Below, one piece after another: positions 6,832 through 12,749 of a DNA stretch of 12,749 nucleotides. The stretch comes from Clostridiales bacterium (GTDB lineage: Bacteria > Bacillota > Clostridia > Christensenellales > JAISNN01), in contig JAISQX010000173.1 in assembly GCA_031273965.1 (NCBI GenBank), positions 1 to 12,749 on the forward strand, written 5' to 3'. How positions within the stretch are numbered: position 1 is the first letter of the stretch; each line of letters starts with the position of its first letter. The position numbers were made by a program, and so were the translations under genes. The notes under the pieces were generated by a model. The model was not told where the DNA came from and made no database searches. It saw only the letters and a program-made list of their open reading frames with translations.

Positions 6832-7140
6832 TTACTTGGCTATTTCAAGGATTTTAACAGCGGTAAACGGCTGTCTGTGTCCCTGTTTTTTTCTGACGTT
6901 TTTCTTTGCTTTGTAACGGTAGATGACAAGCTTATCGCCTTTTCCGTGCGATATGACCTCGGCGTTGCAAGTAGCGCTTGCAACAACGGGATTGCCCGTC
7001 GTAACGTTACCATCGTCAGCAATCAGAAGCACGTCAAAATTGACCTTATCGCCTACGTTAGCGTCTAATTTTTCGACTTTAACTATAAGGTCCTTTTCTG
7101 CTTTGTACTGTTTGCCGCCGGAAACAATGATGGCATACAT
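6832..7140 (-). CDS. rplU: Large-subunit ribosomal protein bL21
   Basis: A 102-residue bL21 that binds 23S rRNA in the 50S subunit. The N-terminus MYAIIVSGGKQYKAEKD and the C-terminal KKQGHRQPFTAVKILEI are typical and the length is standard. A GGAGGAGG binding site precedes the ATG. It is the first gene of the rplU-prp-rpmA operon, with 38 bases to prp. Transcription starts from a near-consensus sigma-A promoter at 7240-7268, which leaves a leader of about 90 bases with possible regulatory folding. The GTPase gene obg, which often follows rpmA in Firmicutes, is not here. Confidence 0.97.
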   Translation of the reverse strand: MYAIIVSGGKQYKAEKDLIVKVEKLDANVGDKVNFDVLLIADDGNVTTGNPVVASATCNAEVISHGKGDKLVIYRYKAKKNVRKKQGHRQPFTAVKILEIAK

Positions 7141-7150
7141 AAAAATAATT

Positions 7151-7205
7151 TCCTCCTCCGACTTAAACTCGCTATAAAGGCGATCCGAAAGTATGAACGT
7201 CGGAT
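7151..7205 (-). promoter_or_regulatory. Possible autoregulatory leader of rplU
   Basis: In the 90-base leader the minus-strand RNA can form a 6-bp hairpin ATCCGA/TCGGAT (7205-7200 with 7188-7183). Alternatively the same CCGAC (7203-7199) can pair with GTCGG at 7162-7158, which abuts the GGAGGAGG binding site; that form encloses a TCGC/GCGA hairpin. The two folds exclude each other. Leaders of rplU operons in Firmicutes are known to carry a ribosomal-protein-responsive element (L21 leader), but I have not matched this one to that model. Confidence 0.4.
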
Positions 7206-7239
7206 GCTTAAATTTTGCCTTTTTTACGCGGCTTGAAAT

Positions 7240-7268
7240 ATAATATCACAAAATATAAATTGTGTCAA
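7240..7268 (-). promoter_or_regulatory. Strong sigma-A promoter of rplU operon
   Basis: On the minus strand a perfect TTGACA -35 box (7268-7263) and a TATTAT -10 box (7245-7240) are separated by exactly 17 bases. Transcription would begin near 7232. This is the best promoter in the window and fits a highly expressed ribosomal operon. Confidence 0.9.
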
Positions 7269-7270
7269 CC

Positions 7271-7298
7271 GGAATTATACCCCAAAAAGTGTAATTCC
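7271..7298. repeat. Inverted repeat between divergent promoters
   Basis: GGAATTATAC (7271-7280) and GTGTAATTCC (7289-7298) form a 10-bp inverted repeat with one mismatch and an eight-base centre. It lies two bases upstream of the rplU -35 box and some 15 bases from the promoter region of the divergent membrane gene. There is no T-run, so it is not a terminator; a regulator-binding site is possible. Confidence 0.35.
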
Positions 7299-7312
7299 AT
7301 TATTTACTTAAG

Positions 7313-7340
7313 TTTTGTCGGTACATAATTTACATATAAT
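7313..7340 (+). promoter_or_regulatory. Promoter of membrane gene, with Spo0A-box-like word
   Basis: A perfect TATAAT -10 box at 7335-7340 lies about 50 bases before the ATG at 7390. The matching -35 position (7312-7317, GTTTTG) is poor. It overlaps TTTTGTCGGT (7313-7322), which matches 8 of 10 bases of the Spo0A box TTTTGTCRAA. Weak -35 boxes overlapped by a Spo0A box are typical of promoters activated by Spo0A, so control at the start of sporulation is possible. This is inference from one degenerate site. Confidence 0.35.
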
Positions 7341-7389
7341 TTTTACGCGCAACGTAATAAAACGACTAATAGATGTAAATAATCTTACT

Positions 7390-8196
7390 ATGGCAAAAAT
7401 TATCGATTTTTTATCCGTACGTCTGGCTCTTTATTTGGCGTCGGCTATCATACTCGTTTCCATAGGCGTCGGTATAATATATGCCCTTGCGTTGTCCGCC
7501 GTCTTTACCATAGCCGGCTCTCTTTTATATTCAAAATTTATCTCGTCAAGGTTAAAAAGAGAGCGCGTCAGCTCTCAAAACTTATTTAAATATTTCATCG
7601 TTCAAGGTAATGCGTTTGCCGCCGAACATGTGGCAAAAACTTTTGACAAGGAGTTTAATCCCGTGATTCTCGAAGACAAAATCCTTTTGGACTCCACAGA
7701 CGATGAACGCGCGATGGTTTTCCCCGTATTTAAATACTCAAAGATATCTAAGGATGAATTTGTGAAGATGTGCCGAACGGCAAGATTACACAACGCAAAA
7801 AAAATTTACATTATAGCCGGCTCCTTAGAGCGCGAGATTTATCTCATCTCAAATGATTTCAACGTTGAAACGATATATATAAAAATTCACGCTTTGTACA
7901 AGCATCTAAAAAATTGCGACGCGCTTCCGATCGTCCCCGTTCAAAACAAAAAAATAAAAAAAGATAAAGCCGCCGTTAAATTAATATTTGAAAGCTTGTT
8001 TTCCGCAAGCAATGCGCGTCGCTTTTTGTTCGCCTCAATCATTCTCTTTTTGATGTCGGTAATAACTCCTCTCAAAACTTATTATCACATTACGGCGTCA
8101 ATATCCTTGGGAATTGCGGCGCTTTGTCTTTTTATGCAAAATAAATCTTACGCTAAAACCCCGGTATTTTCCGTCAAAAAAAGAAAAAATAAATGA
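7390..8196 (+). CDS. Unknown membrane protein with central soluble domain
   Basis: A 268-residue protein I do not recognise. Two hydrophobic helices lie near the N-terminus (about 10-30 and 31-49) and two more near the C-terminus (about 211-227 and 234-250), followed by a very basic tail (KKRKNK). Between them a soluble domain of about 150 residues alternates predicted strands and helices (for example MVFPVFKYSKISKDEFVKMC, 109-128, and KKIYIIAG, 137-144). With an even number of spans, both ends and the central domain would all be on the same side, probably the cytoplasm. The start at 7390 is chosen because the TTG at 7315 lies upstream of the -10 box; no strong ribosome binding site is visible. 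It lies 119 bases before sigG on the same strand, with a probable terminator between them. A sporulation role is suggested only by this position and the Spo0A-like word. Confidence 0.75.
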   Translation: MAKIIDFLSVRLALYLASAIILVSIGVGIIYALALSAVFTIAGSLLYSKFISSRLKRERVSSQNLFKYFIVQGNAFAAEHVAKTFDKEFNPVILEDKILLDSTDDERAMVFPVFKYSKISKDEFVKMCRTARLHNAKKIYIIAGSLEREIYLISNDFNVETIYIKIHALYKHLKNCDALPIVPVQNKKIKKDKAAVKLIFESLFSASNARRFLFASIILFLMSVITPLKTYYHITASISLGIAALCLFMQNKSYAKTPVFSVKKRKNK

Positions 8197-8211
8197 CTTT
8201 GCGAAAAAAAG

Positions 8212-8235
8212 TTCCTACGAGTCGTAAGGATTTTT
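8212..8235 (+). terminator. Probable terminator after membrane gene
   Basis: TCCTAC (8213-8218) pairs with GTAAGGA (8224-8230) with one bulged A and a five-base loop, followed by TTTTT at 8231-8235. The stem is short, so some read-through into sigG is possible. The end of the T-run touches the -35 element proposed for sigG. Confidence 0.4.
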
Positions 8236-8265
8236 GTATATTTACCATACAAATTGTAAATATTA
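8236..8265 (+). promoter_or_regulatory. Sigma-F-type promoter of sigG
   Basis: GTATA at 8236-8240 matches the sigma-F -35 consensus GYATA. After exactly 15 bases, GTAAATATTA (8256-8265) matches the -10 consensus GGnnAnAnTR at every fixed position but the second G. Sigma-F is known to transcribe sigG in Bacillus subtilis, so the site is in the right place. Transcription would begin near 8272. An overlapping sigma-A reading (TTTACC, 17 bases, TATATT) is weaker on the -35 side. Confidence 0.6.
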
Positions 8266-8272
8266 TATTTAC

Positions 8273-8302
8273 TTAGCGCCCGATATGTCTTCGCGCAGCT
8301 AA
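8273..8302 (+). promoter_or_regulatory. Hairpin at the 5' end of the sigG leader
   Basis: TTAGC (8273-8277) pairs with GCTAA (8298-8302), and after one bulged A the next two base pairs (GC/GC) extend the stem around a 15-base loop. The hairpin begins where the sigma-F transcript would start and ends just before the AAGGAGG binding site at 8306-8312. The spacing of that site to the ATG is only three bases, shorter than usual. Both features could hold down SigG synthesis. Confidence 0.4.
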
Positions 8303-8315
8303 AAAAAGGAGGAAT

Positions 8316-9083
8316 ATGTCGCACAGAGTAGAAATTTGCGGAGTAAACACAAGTAATCTGCCAAAAATAAACTCCGCTCAAAGTCTGGAGCTTATAAAAA
8401 AAATCCAAAACGGAGATGACGCCGCGCGCGAATACTTTATTATATGCAATATTCGGCTTGTTTTGAGTTTGGTGCAAAGATTTGGGACAAAAGCCGGCAG
8501 CGACGACCTTTTTCAAGTGGGTTGCGTGGGCTTGATAAAAGCGCTCAATAACTTTGACACATCGTTGAACGTCAGATTTTCGACTTATGCCGTGCCCATG
8601 ATTATCGGCGAGATAAGAAGATTTTTGCGCGATTCATCCACGCTAAAAATAAGCCGAAATATAAGAGATATCGCTTACAAAGCTATGCAAGCGCGGGAAA
8701 AGCTTGAAGCGAGCGGACGCGACGACCCGTCGCTTACGGAAATAGCGGCGGAAATAGATATACCTTTGACTGAAATATCTTGCGCGCTTGACGCCATTTG
8801 CGATCCCGTTTCACTTTATGAATCTGTCTTTAACGACGGCGACAGCTCTATTATGCTTATGGAGCAAATTAGCGACACAAAAAACACCGATGAAAAATGG
8901 ATTGAAGAAACGGCGCTAAAAGAAGCCGTAAAAAAACTGCCCGAACGGGAGCGTAATATAATATATATGCGGTATTACCTCGGAAAAACGCAAACCGAAA
9001 TATCCGACGAAATCAAAATATCTCAGGCGCAAGTCTCGCGTCTTGAAAAAAACGCTTTAGCGCAAATAAAAAAGCATATGTAA
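8316..9083 (+). CDS. sigG: Forespore sigma factor SigG
   Basis: RNA polymerase sigma factor that drives late gene expression in the forespore after engulfment. The 255-residue length is close to the 260 of B. subtilis SigG. The N-terminus RVEICGVNTSNLPKI (4-18) is diagnostic of SigG and absent from SigF. Region 2 includes DDLFQVGCVGLIKA (63-76) and RFSTYAVPMIIGEIRRFLRD (87-106), region 3 spans about 110-165, and the region 4 helix-turn-helix is KTQTEISDEIKISQAQVSRL (224-243). All are intact. The ATG is 3 bases after AAGGAGG. Unlike many Bacillota, spoIIGA and sigE are not immediately upstream; the preceding gene is an unknown membrane protein. The sequence ahead of it shows a sigma-F-type promoter and a leader hairpin. 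It converges with a minus-strand operon, with 39 bases between the two stops and no clear terminator there. Confidence 0.97.
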   Translation: MSHRVEICGVNTSNLPKINSAQSLELIKKIQNGDDAAREYFIICNIRLVLSLVQRFGTKAGSDDLFQVGCVGLIKALNNFDTSLNVRFSTYAVPMIIGEIRRFLRDSSTLKISRNIRDIAYKAMQAREKLEASGRDDPSLTEIAAEIDIPLTEISCALDAICDPVSLYESVFNDGDSSIMLMEQISDTKNTDEKWIEETALKEAVKKLPERERNIIYMRYYLGKTQTEISDEIKISQAQVSRLEKNALAQIKKHM

Positions 9084-9122
9084 AAGCATAGAAGTTTTGC
9101 GCGGTGCGTCTAAAAAATAAAC

Positions 9123-10109
9123 TTAATACTTCTCAAGACCGAACGTATTTACCCCGAATAAAGCGTTCAGGCACGCGTAAGCTTCTCCTTTATCAAAAGC
9201 CGCGCCGTCAAACATGATGTTTGTAAGGTCTCTTACGTCAAGAACATATTTGGCGGCGTTTGCCCGTGTTTTTTGTAATTTGAGAATATCGCATTTGCCG
9301 TCCTTAAATTTGATGGAAAACATTCCCTTTGTTTCGTCAAAAAAATCGTCGCGCACCTCTATCGTTGTGTCGACGTCGGCTTTCGGTTTAAAAAGCCGTA
9401 ACGCCGCTTCGACGTTTAATATTCTTATCATCATTGCGGGCGTTTTTTCTTTATCCGGAGTTTCATTTTTTATGCAAACCTCTTCAATTCCGCCTGATTT
9501 ATCCACAAAAGCATACGCCGTCGCGCCTTTATCGTCAAAAAAAAGAACGACTTCTCCGCCGTCGACGGCATGTTCATCGACTTTTGCCTTGAAATAAGCC
9601 GCGTCCCTCACAACATAAGACTTTGCTACCGCCGCGCGTCCGGAGTATATCTCGTTTAAAAGCGAATAATCGGCGGTCTCTTTTAAATTAAGCCGGCGGT
9701 AACTTTTGAAAGCGGTTTTTAGCGTGTCGATACTTTGATATTTTTCGGCGTAATAATAATTTGTAAAACCGAAGTTTTTATTATAATACTCGTGTTTAAA
9801 AGGATAAAGCGCGATAAAAGGAAAATTCTTATACCTAAGAAAAATATCTTTCATCACGTTAAAAAACAGCTTATTCCCTCGGAATTCTGGGAGTGTCGCC
9901 GCGCCTACCAAAAACGGTAGCTCGGTTTCATTATTGAAAACGCAAAGTTTTCTCATGAAAACATACGCGCACGAAAGCGTCCTGCCGTCTTTTTCAAAGC
10001 AAAAGACTTCGGCGGACTTGATTTTCTTTTTAAAAAAGTAATCGACATAATCCTCGCGGTCTTCCGGAAAACCCAACCGGTATATTTTCTTTAATTTCTC
10101 TATATCCAT
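9123..10109 (-). CDS. GNAT N-acetyltransferase with SCP2-like C-terminus
   Basis: A 328-residue two-domain protein. The N-terminal GNAT fold carries the acetyl-CoA binding segment VGAATLPEFRGNKLFF (68-83; R77-G78 at the pyrophosphate loop) and the typical end of the fold with Y108/Y109, FGF at 113-115 and paired tyrosines. The C-terminal part (about 222-328) resembles a sterol-carrier-like domain as in Eis-family enzymes, with MMIRILNVEAALRLF (226-240) at its start. Eis-type proteins are usually near 400 residues, so this is a short member. The family acetylates amines on small molecules, peptides or aminoglycosides; the substrate here cannot be told. GAGG lies 8 bases before the ATG. It is the last gene of the MBL-Dabb-DUF512 unit, 41 bases after DUF512. 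Confidence 0.85.
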   Translation of the reverse strand: MDIEKLKKIYRLGFPEDREDYVDYFFKKKIKSAEVFCFEKDGRTLSCAYVFMRKLCVFNNETELPFLVGAATLPEFRGNKLFFNVMKDIFLRYKNFPFIALYPFKHEYYNKNFGFTNYYYAEKYQSIDTLKTAFKSYRRLNLKETADYSLLNEIYSGRAAVAKSYVVRDAAYFKAKVDEHAVDGGEVVLFFDDKGATAYAFVDKSGGIEEVCIKNETPDKEKTPAMMIRILNVEAALRLFKPKADVDTTIEVRDDFFDETKGMFSIKFKDGKCDILKLQKTRANAAKYVLDVRDLTNIMFDGAAFDKGEAYACLNALFGVNTFGLEKY

Positions 10110-10150
10110 AATTTTCGCCTCGACAAAATCCGCGTATTCTTTTAAAGTAC

Positions 10151-11497
10151 CTAAGAACCGTATTTCACCGAATACTCGTACAACATTTCGGCAAGCTCGT
10201 ATGCTCCTGCGGGAGAAATCTCAATATTTTTCCCCAAAGCTTTTTTTAGCTCGGTCACCGTCATACCGTCCAAAAAAACATCCTCAAATTCCTTTAGCAT
10301 GACGCGCGGCACAAAAATAAAATCGGTATCGACGTCGGGCTTTAATTGCTCGGCTATATCCGTTCCCGTAATAAGACCGGCGACCGTCACCGTTTCTCCA
10401 AAAAAATTATTTACCACACATGCGACCTTCAACGTAAGACCTTGTATCTTTTTTTCAAAAAAAGTCGCCGTTTTTTTCATTATCTCAAAAAACGATACGC
10501 CGGTCACAAGCTCTATCTTAAGTGCCCCGGCTTTCTTCGGTTCCTCGTCTAATCGTTTCTCTTCAGCGCCGCCGTCAAATTCAAAAAATTCTTCGCCCTC
10601 GCGAATAAACCGCGCCACAAGCCCCACACCGTTCTCAATCTGCGGAAAATCCTCGTAATAGTCATATTCCGGAATCTGCCTTTTCGCCTTTATATACATT
10701 TCGTCGCTGCACCAAACGAAAGAGCTTCCGCTTTCTTTTTTTGCAGTTGCCGCAAAACCTTCGGCGAAGTTTAAAGCGTCGGTTACGCATTCGAGGCTTA
10801 AAGGCTTCAACCCTTGAAGATTGTCGCGGAACTTTGTCAGCCCTACGGGAACTATCGCGGCGCTCAATACCGAATCTCTCATATAATAAAGCTTTTCAAT
10901 GGTTTCCTTTAGTATGGCTCCGTCGTTTACTCCCTCCACAAGCACTATTTGAGTATGAAACTTTATACCCGCCTTTGCTAATTCGTCCAAGATGTCAAAA
11001 AGCTCACCCGCAAACCTGTTTTTTAGCATCCGTTCCCGCACGGTCTTGTCGTACGCGTGTACGGAAATATACATGGGCGAAAGCCTCAAGCGCTTTATTC
11101 TCTCGATATCGCAACGATTTAGGTTGGTCAAGGTTATGTAGTTACCGCTTATAAAAGACAGCCTATAGTCGTCGTCTTTCACATAAAGCGTTTCGCGCAT
11201 GTCGGCTTTTAGCTGATCCACAAAGCAAAATATGCATTTATTACGGCAAGAAGCCGGTGTGATTTCACAATTTAAAAGCTCCGCCCCCATGGATTGTCCT
11301 TCGCGTTTTTTAATATGCTTCGTTATATTTTCTTCACCGCGCTTTACCGTAACGTCAAATTCGTCTTTTGCATCAAAAAAAATATAATCCAAATAATCGG
11401 TATAAGAAAAACCGTCAAAAGCCGTTATTTCATCTCCCGGTAAAAAACCGTTTTTCTTCAATACGCTGCCTTTTTCAAACCGCAAAATTTTTGACAT
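10151..11497 (-). CDS. DUF512 radical SAM protein with PDZ-like N-terminus
   Basis: A 448-residue protein of the DUF512 family, whose reaction is unknown. The domains in order are a PDZ-like domain (about 4-65, with GFLPGDEITAFDG at 17-29), a radical SAM barrel (about 75-235) with the iron-sulfur motif C84-x3-C88-x2-C91 (CRNKCIFCF), and a C-terminal DUF512 domain (about 240-440). The C-x3-C-x2-C spacing is the canonical one for a 4Fe-4S cluster that cleaves AdoMet. The length is normal for the family, which is common in Clostridia and cyanobacteria. The start at 11497 follows GGGGA by 8 bases; a TTG one codon earlier is less likely. In other Clostridia this gene often neighbours der, which is not present here. 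Confidence 0.93.
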   Translation of the reverse strand: MSKILRFEKGSVLKKNGFLPGDEITAFDGFSYTDYLDYIFFDAKDEFDVTVKRGEENITKHIKKREGQSMGAELLNCEITPASCRNKCIFCFVDQLKADMRETLYVKDDDYRLSFISGNYITLTNLNRCDIERIKRLRLSPMYISVHAYDKTVRERMLKNRFAGELFDILDELAKAGIKFHTQIVLVEGVNDGAILKETIEKLYYMRDSVLSAAIVPVGLTKFRDNLQGLKPLSLECVTDALNFAEGFAATAKKESGSSFVWCSDEMYIKAKRQIPEYDYYEDFPQIENGVGLVARFIREGEEFFEFDGGAEEKRLDEEPKKAGALKIELVTGVSFFEIMKKTATFFEKKIQGLTLKVACVVNNFFGETVTVAGLITGTDIAEQLKPDVDTDFIFVPRVMLKEFEDVFLDGMTVTELKKALGKNIEISPAGAYELAEMLYEYSVKYGS

Positions 11498-11533
11498 CAA
11501 AAAAATCCCCGAAGCTAATATTAATATAAGTAT

Positions 11534-11821
11534 CTAATCCTCAAAATCCACCGATTGCGACCTCTCGACAACGCTGTGGACATATTTTTTTACGGGTTGA
11601 TGCTCCGGATGCTCCTGATATTCTTTTAGTTTTTCACGGTTTTCAAATTTACATATTAGCGCCACGTCAAAGCTTCTCTCCGACTTCAAAAAATCCGCTC
11701 CCGCCCGAACATCTATAAGCGCCGAGATTTTTCCATTCATTGAAAGAAAATTTTCCGTCATTTTTTTTCTCGTCTCTTCGTTGTTGTCTTTCAGTTTGTA
11801 CAATACCACATGCGTTACCAT
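11534..11821 (-). CDS. Dabb (stress-responsive A/B barrel) domain protein
   Basis: A 95-residue single-domain protein of the dimeric alpha-beta barrel (Dabb) family. It starts with the strand THVVLYKLKD, has the central strand SFDVALICKFENREKLKEYQ (about 49-68), the HPEHQPV turn (71-77) and ends in the usual VDFED. The fold is a ferredoxin-like dimer; members range from stress proteins to small cyclases, and no catalytic role can be assigned here. AGGAG lies 9 bases before the ATG. It sits 19 bases after the MBL gene and 36 bases before DUF512, probably in one transcript. Confidence 0.88.
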   Translation of the reverse strand: MVTHVVLYKLKDNNEETRKKMTENFLSMNGKISALIDVRAGADFLKSERSFDVALICKFENREKLKEYQEHPEHQPVKKYVHSVVERSQSVDFED

Positions 11822-11840
11822 ATCGTCATTCTCCTTTATT

Positions 11841-12575
11841 TTAAATTATTTCATAATCTTTACTTTCATCGGCTATCTCCGAGTTTTTATTCTCCGACTT
11901 CGCCTCCTCAAGAATATCATCAAGCCCGCCGTCGGGCGGTAAATGAACCAAAACTAACTTCGCTCCGCTTTCATTGGTTAATCGCGCGATATTTTTTACG
12001 CTTATATGCGGAGATTTGTCTGTGTAATCCTTATCCAGAACGCAAGCGTCGGCAAAAACGTATTTACAGCCGGAAATCAGGTCTTTTATGTTTTCGTTAT
12101 AAACCGTATCCGCGGTATATGCGGCAATCGCTCCGTCGGATTCGACTCTTACGGCATACGTTTCGCAGGGATGCTTCATAGCAAAAAATTTCAGTTTTAA
12201 CCCCTTTATAAGAGCCGTCATATCGTCTTTTATTATCTTTAGGTCAAAAGCTTCGGAATTTTTTATAACGGAAAAAATATCGGTCGGCGTCTCGGGTAAA
12301 TACACGGTAATTTTTTTATCAAGTCTTTTTTCCTTAATATATATCGCGCTTTTATAAACCAAAGGCAATAGATCCGACATATGGTCAAAGTGCAAATGCG
12401 ACAGCACTATAGCATCCAAATCGCATAGTTGAATATCGTTATTTTCCAAAGCCGAAAGCGCGCCGCTTCCCATATCGATAACGATATTTGCTCCGCTTCC
12501 GGATAGGAAAAGCGAATTGTTTCCGCCGAGCTTAGAGGGGTATTTTCCGTATCTGCACAATACCTTAAACCGCAT
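11841..12575 (-). CDS. MBL-fold metal-dependent hydrolase (RNase Z-like)
   Basis: A 244-residue metallo-beta-lactamase fold protein, cytoplasmic, without signal peptide. The metal ligands expected for a two-zinc site are visible: H60-L-H62-F-D64-H65, H135, D156 and H211, with H190 an additional conserved-looking histidine. The N-terminal GGNNSLFLSGSGANIVIDMGSG (17-38) and the absence of an exosite arm place it with the small RNase Z-like/YhfI-type hydrolases rather than with true tRNA 3' processing enzymes. The natural substrate is unknown; phosphodiesters are likely for the group. The C-terminal 25 residues are strongly charged. It appears to be the first clear gene of the four-gene operon, with AAGGAAA 5-8 bases before the ATG. 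Confidence 0.9.
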   Translation of the reverse strand: MRFKVLCRYGKYPSKLGGNNSLFLSGSGANIVIDMGSGALSALENNDIQLCDLDAIVLSHLHFDHMSDLLPLVYKSAIYIKEKRLDKKITVYLPETPTDIFSVIKNSEAFDLKIIKDDMTALIKGLKLKFFAMKHPCETYAVRVESDGAIAAYTADTVYNENIKDLISGCKYVFADACVLDKDYTDKSPHISVKNIARLTNESGAKLVLVHLPPDGGLDDILEEAKSENKNSEIADESKDYEII

Positions 12576-12620
12576 AAAGATTTCCTTTTTTATTACTCAA
12601 CGTGCGTAGTTGTCGGATTT

Positions 12621-12713
12621 TTACAATTCCTTCATTGGCTTTACATATTTATGTAGGAGCCAGCCGAGCGGGACGGAAAAAACCGTTTGGAGCAGGCTTA
12701 TTATCACCCTCAT
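12621..12713 (-). CDS. Possible 30-residue membrane peptide
   Basis: A short open frame with a strong GGAGG site 8 bases before its ATG. It encodes a hydrophobic segment (IISLLQTVFSVPLGWLLH, 4-21) followed by the basic tail KYVKPMKEL. It ends 45 bases before the MBL gene on the same strand. The hydrophobic part resembles the beginning of YidC/Oxa-type proteins in some Clostridia, so it could be a remnant of such a gene or a real single-span peptide. An in-frame ATG at 12728 would overlap the ribosome binding site. With only 30 codons, chance cannot be excluded. Confidence 0.35.
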   Translation of the reverse strand: MRVIISLLQTVFSVPLGWLLHKYVKPMKEL

Positions 12714-12749
12714 TACCCCGCCCTCCATATGAAAATCATATAAAAATAA

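Noticed and set aside
7315..7389. N-terminal extension of the membrane protein from TTG 7315
   Set aside because: The TTG lies upstream of the -10 box, so it would not be on the transcript.

Overview
The window reads as a chromosomal segment of a spore-forming member of the Clostridia (Bacillota). The main evidence is a gene for the forespore sigma factor SigG, a bL27 gene with the Firmicutes-type cleavable N-terminus beside its processing protease Prp, sigma-A promoters with near-consensus boxes, and strong GGAGG ribosome binding sites. The exact order or genus cannot be fixed from the sequence alone.

Layout. Positions 1-1150 are AT-rich and accessory in character. They hold a partial unknown protein that runs off the left edge, and a few broken coding fragments lying downstream of a tRNA-Ser(GGA) gene (1155-1247, minus) that has its own promoter and terminator. 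Positions 1360-1555 are hairpin-rich and unassigned. Positions 1556-5993 form one minus-strand transcription unit in the order metF (5,10-methylenetetrahydrofolate reductase), a short cobalamin-dependent metH without the reactivation domain, an iron-sulfur flavoprotein, and an Imm5-like putative immunity protein. A good sigma-A promoter sits just ahead of metF and the leader is too short for a riboswitch. Positions 6169-7140 are the ribosomal operon rplU-prp-rpmA (minus), with a near-perfect promoter and a leader that can fold two ways.

Facing away from rplU is an unrecognised 268-residue membrane protein (7390-8196, plus), followed by sigG (8316-9083, plus). The sigG leader carries a sigma-F-like promoter and a 5' hairpin. 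Converging on sigG is a minus-strand operon read from 12575 down to 9123: MBL-fold hydrolase, Dabb-domain protein, DUF512 radical SAM protein, and a GNAT-SCP2 acetyltransferase. A possible 30-residue membrane peptide gene lies just upstream at 12621-12713.

How the genes work together. metF and metH supply methyl groups for methionine. The flavoprotein beside them could be a redox partner, which is only a hypothesis. rplU, prp and rpmA encode two large-subunit proteins and the protease that matures one of them. sigG runs late forespore transcription. The DUF512 operon has no known pathway. No CRISPR array, complete insertion sequence, prophage or obvious large new system was found. The less explained parts are the membrane gene next to sigG, the Imm5/flavoprotein tail of the met operon, the leader structures, and the region around the tRNA.
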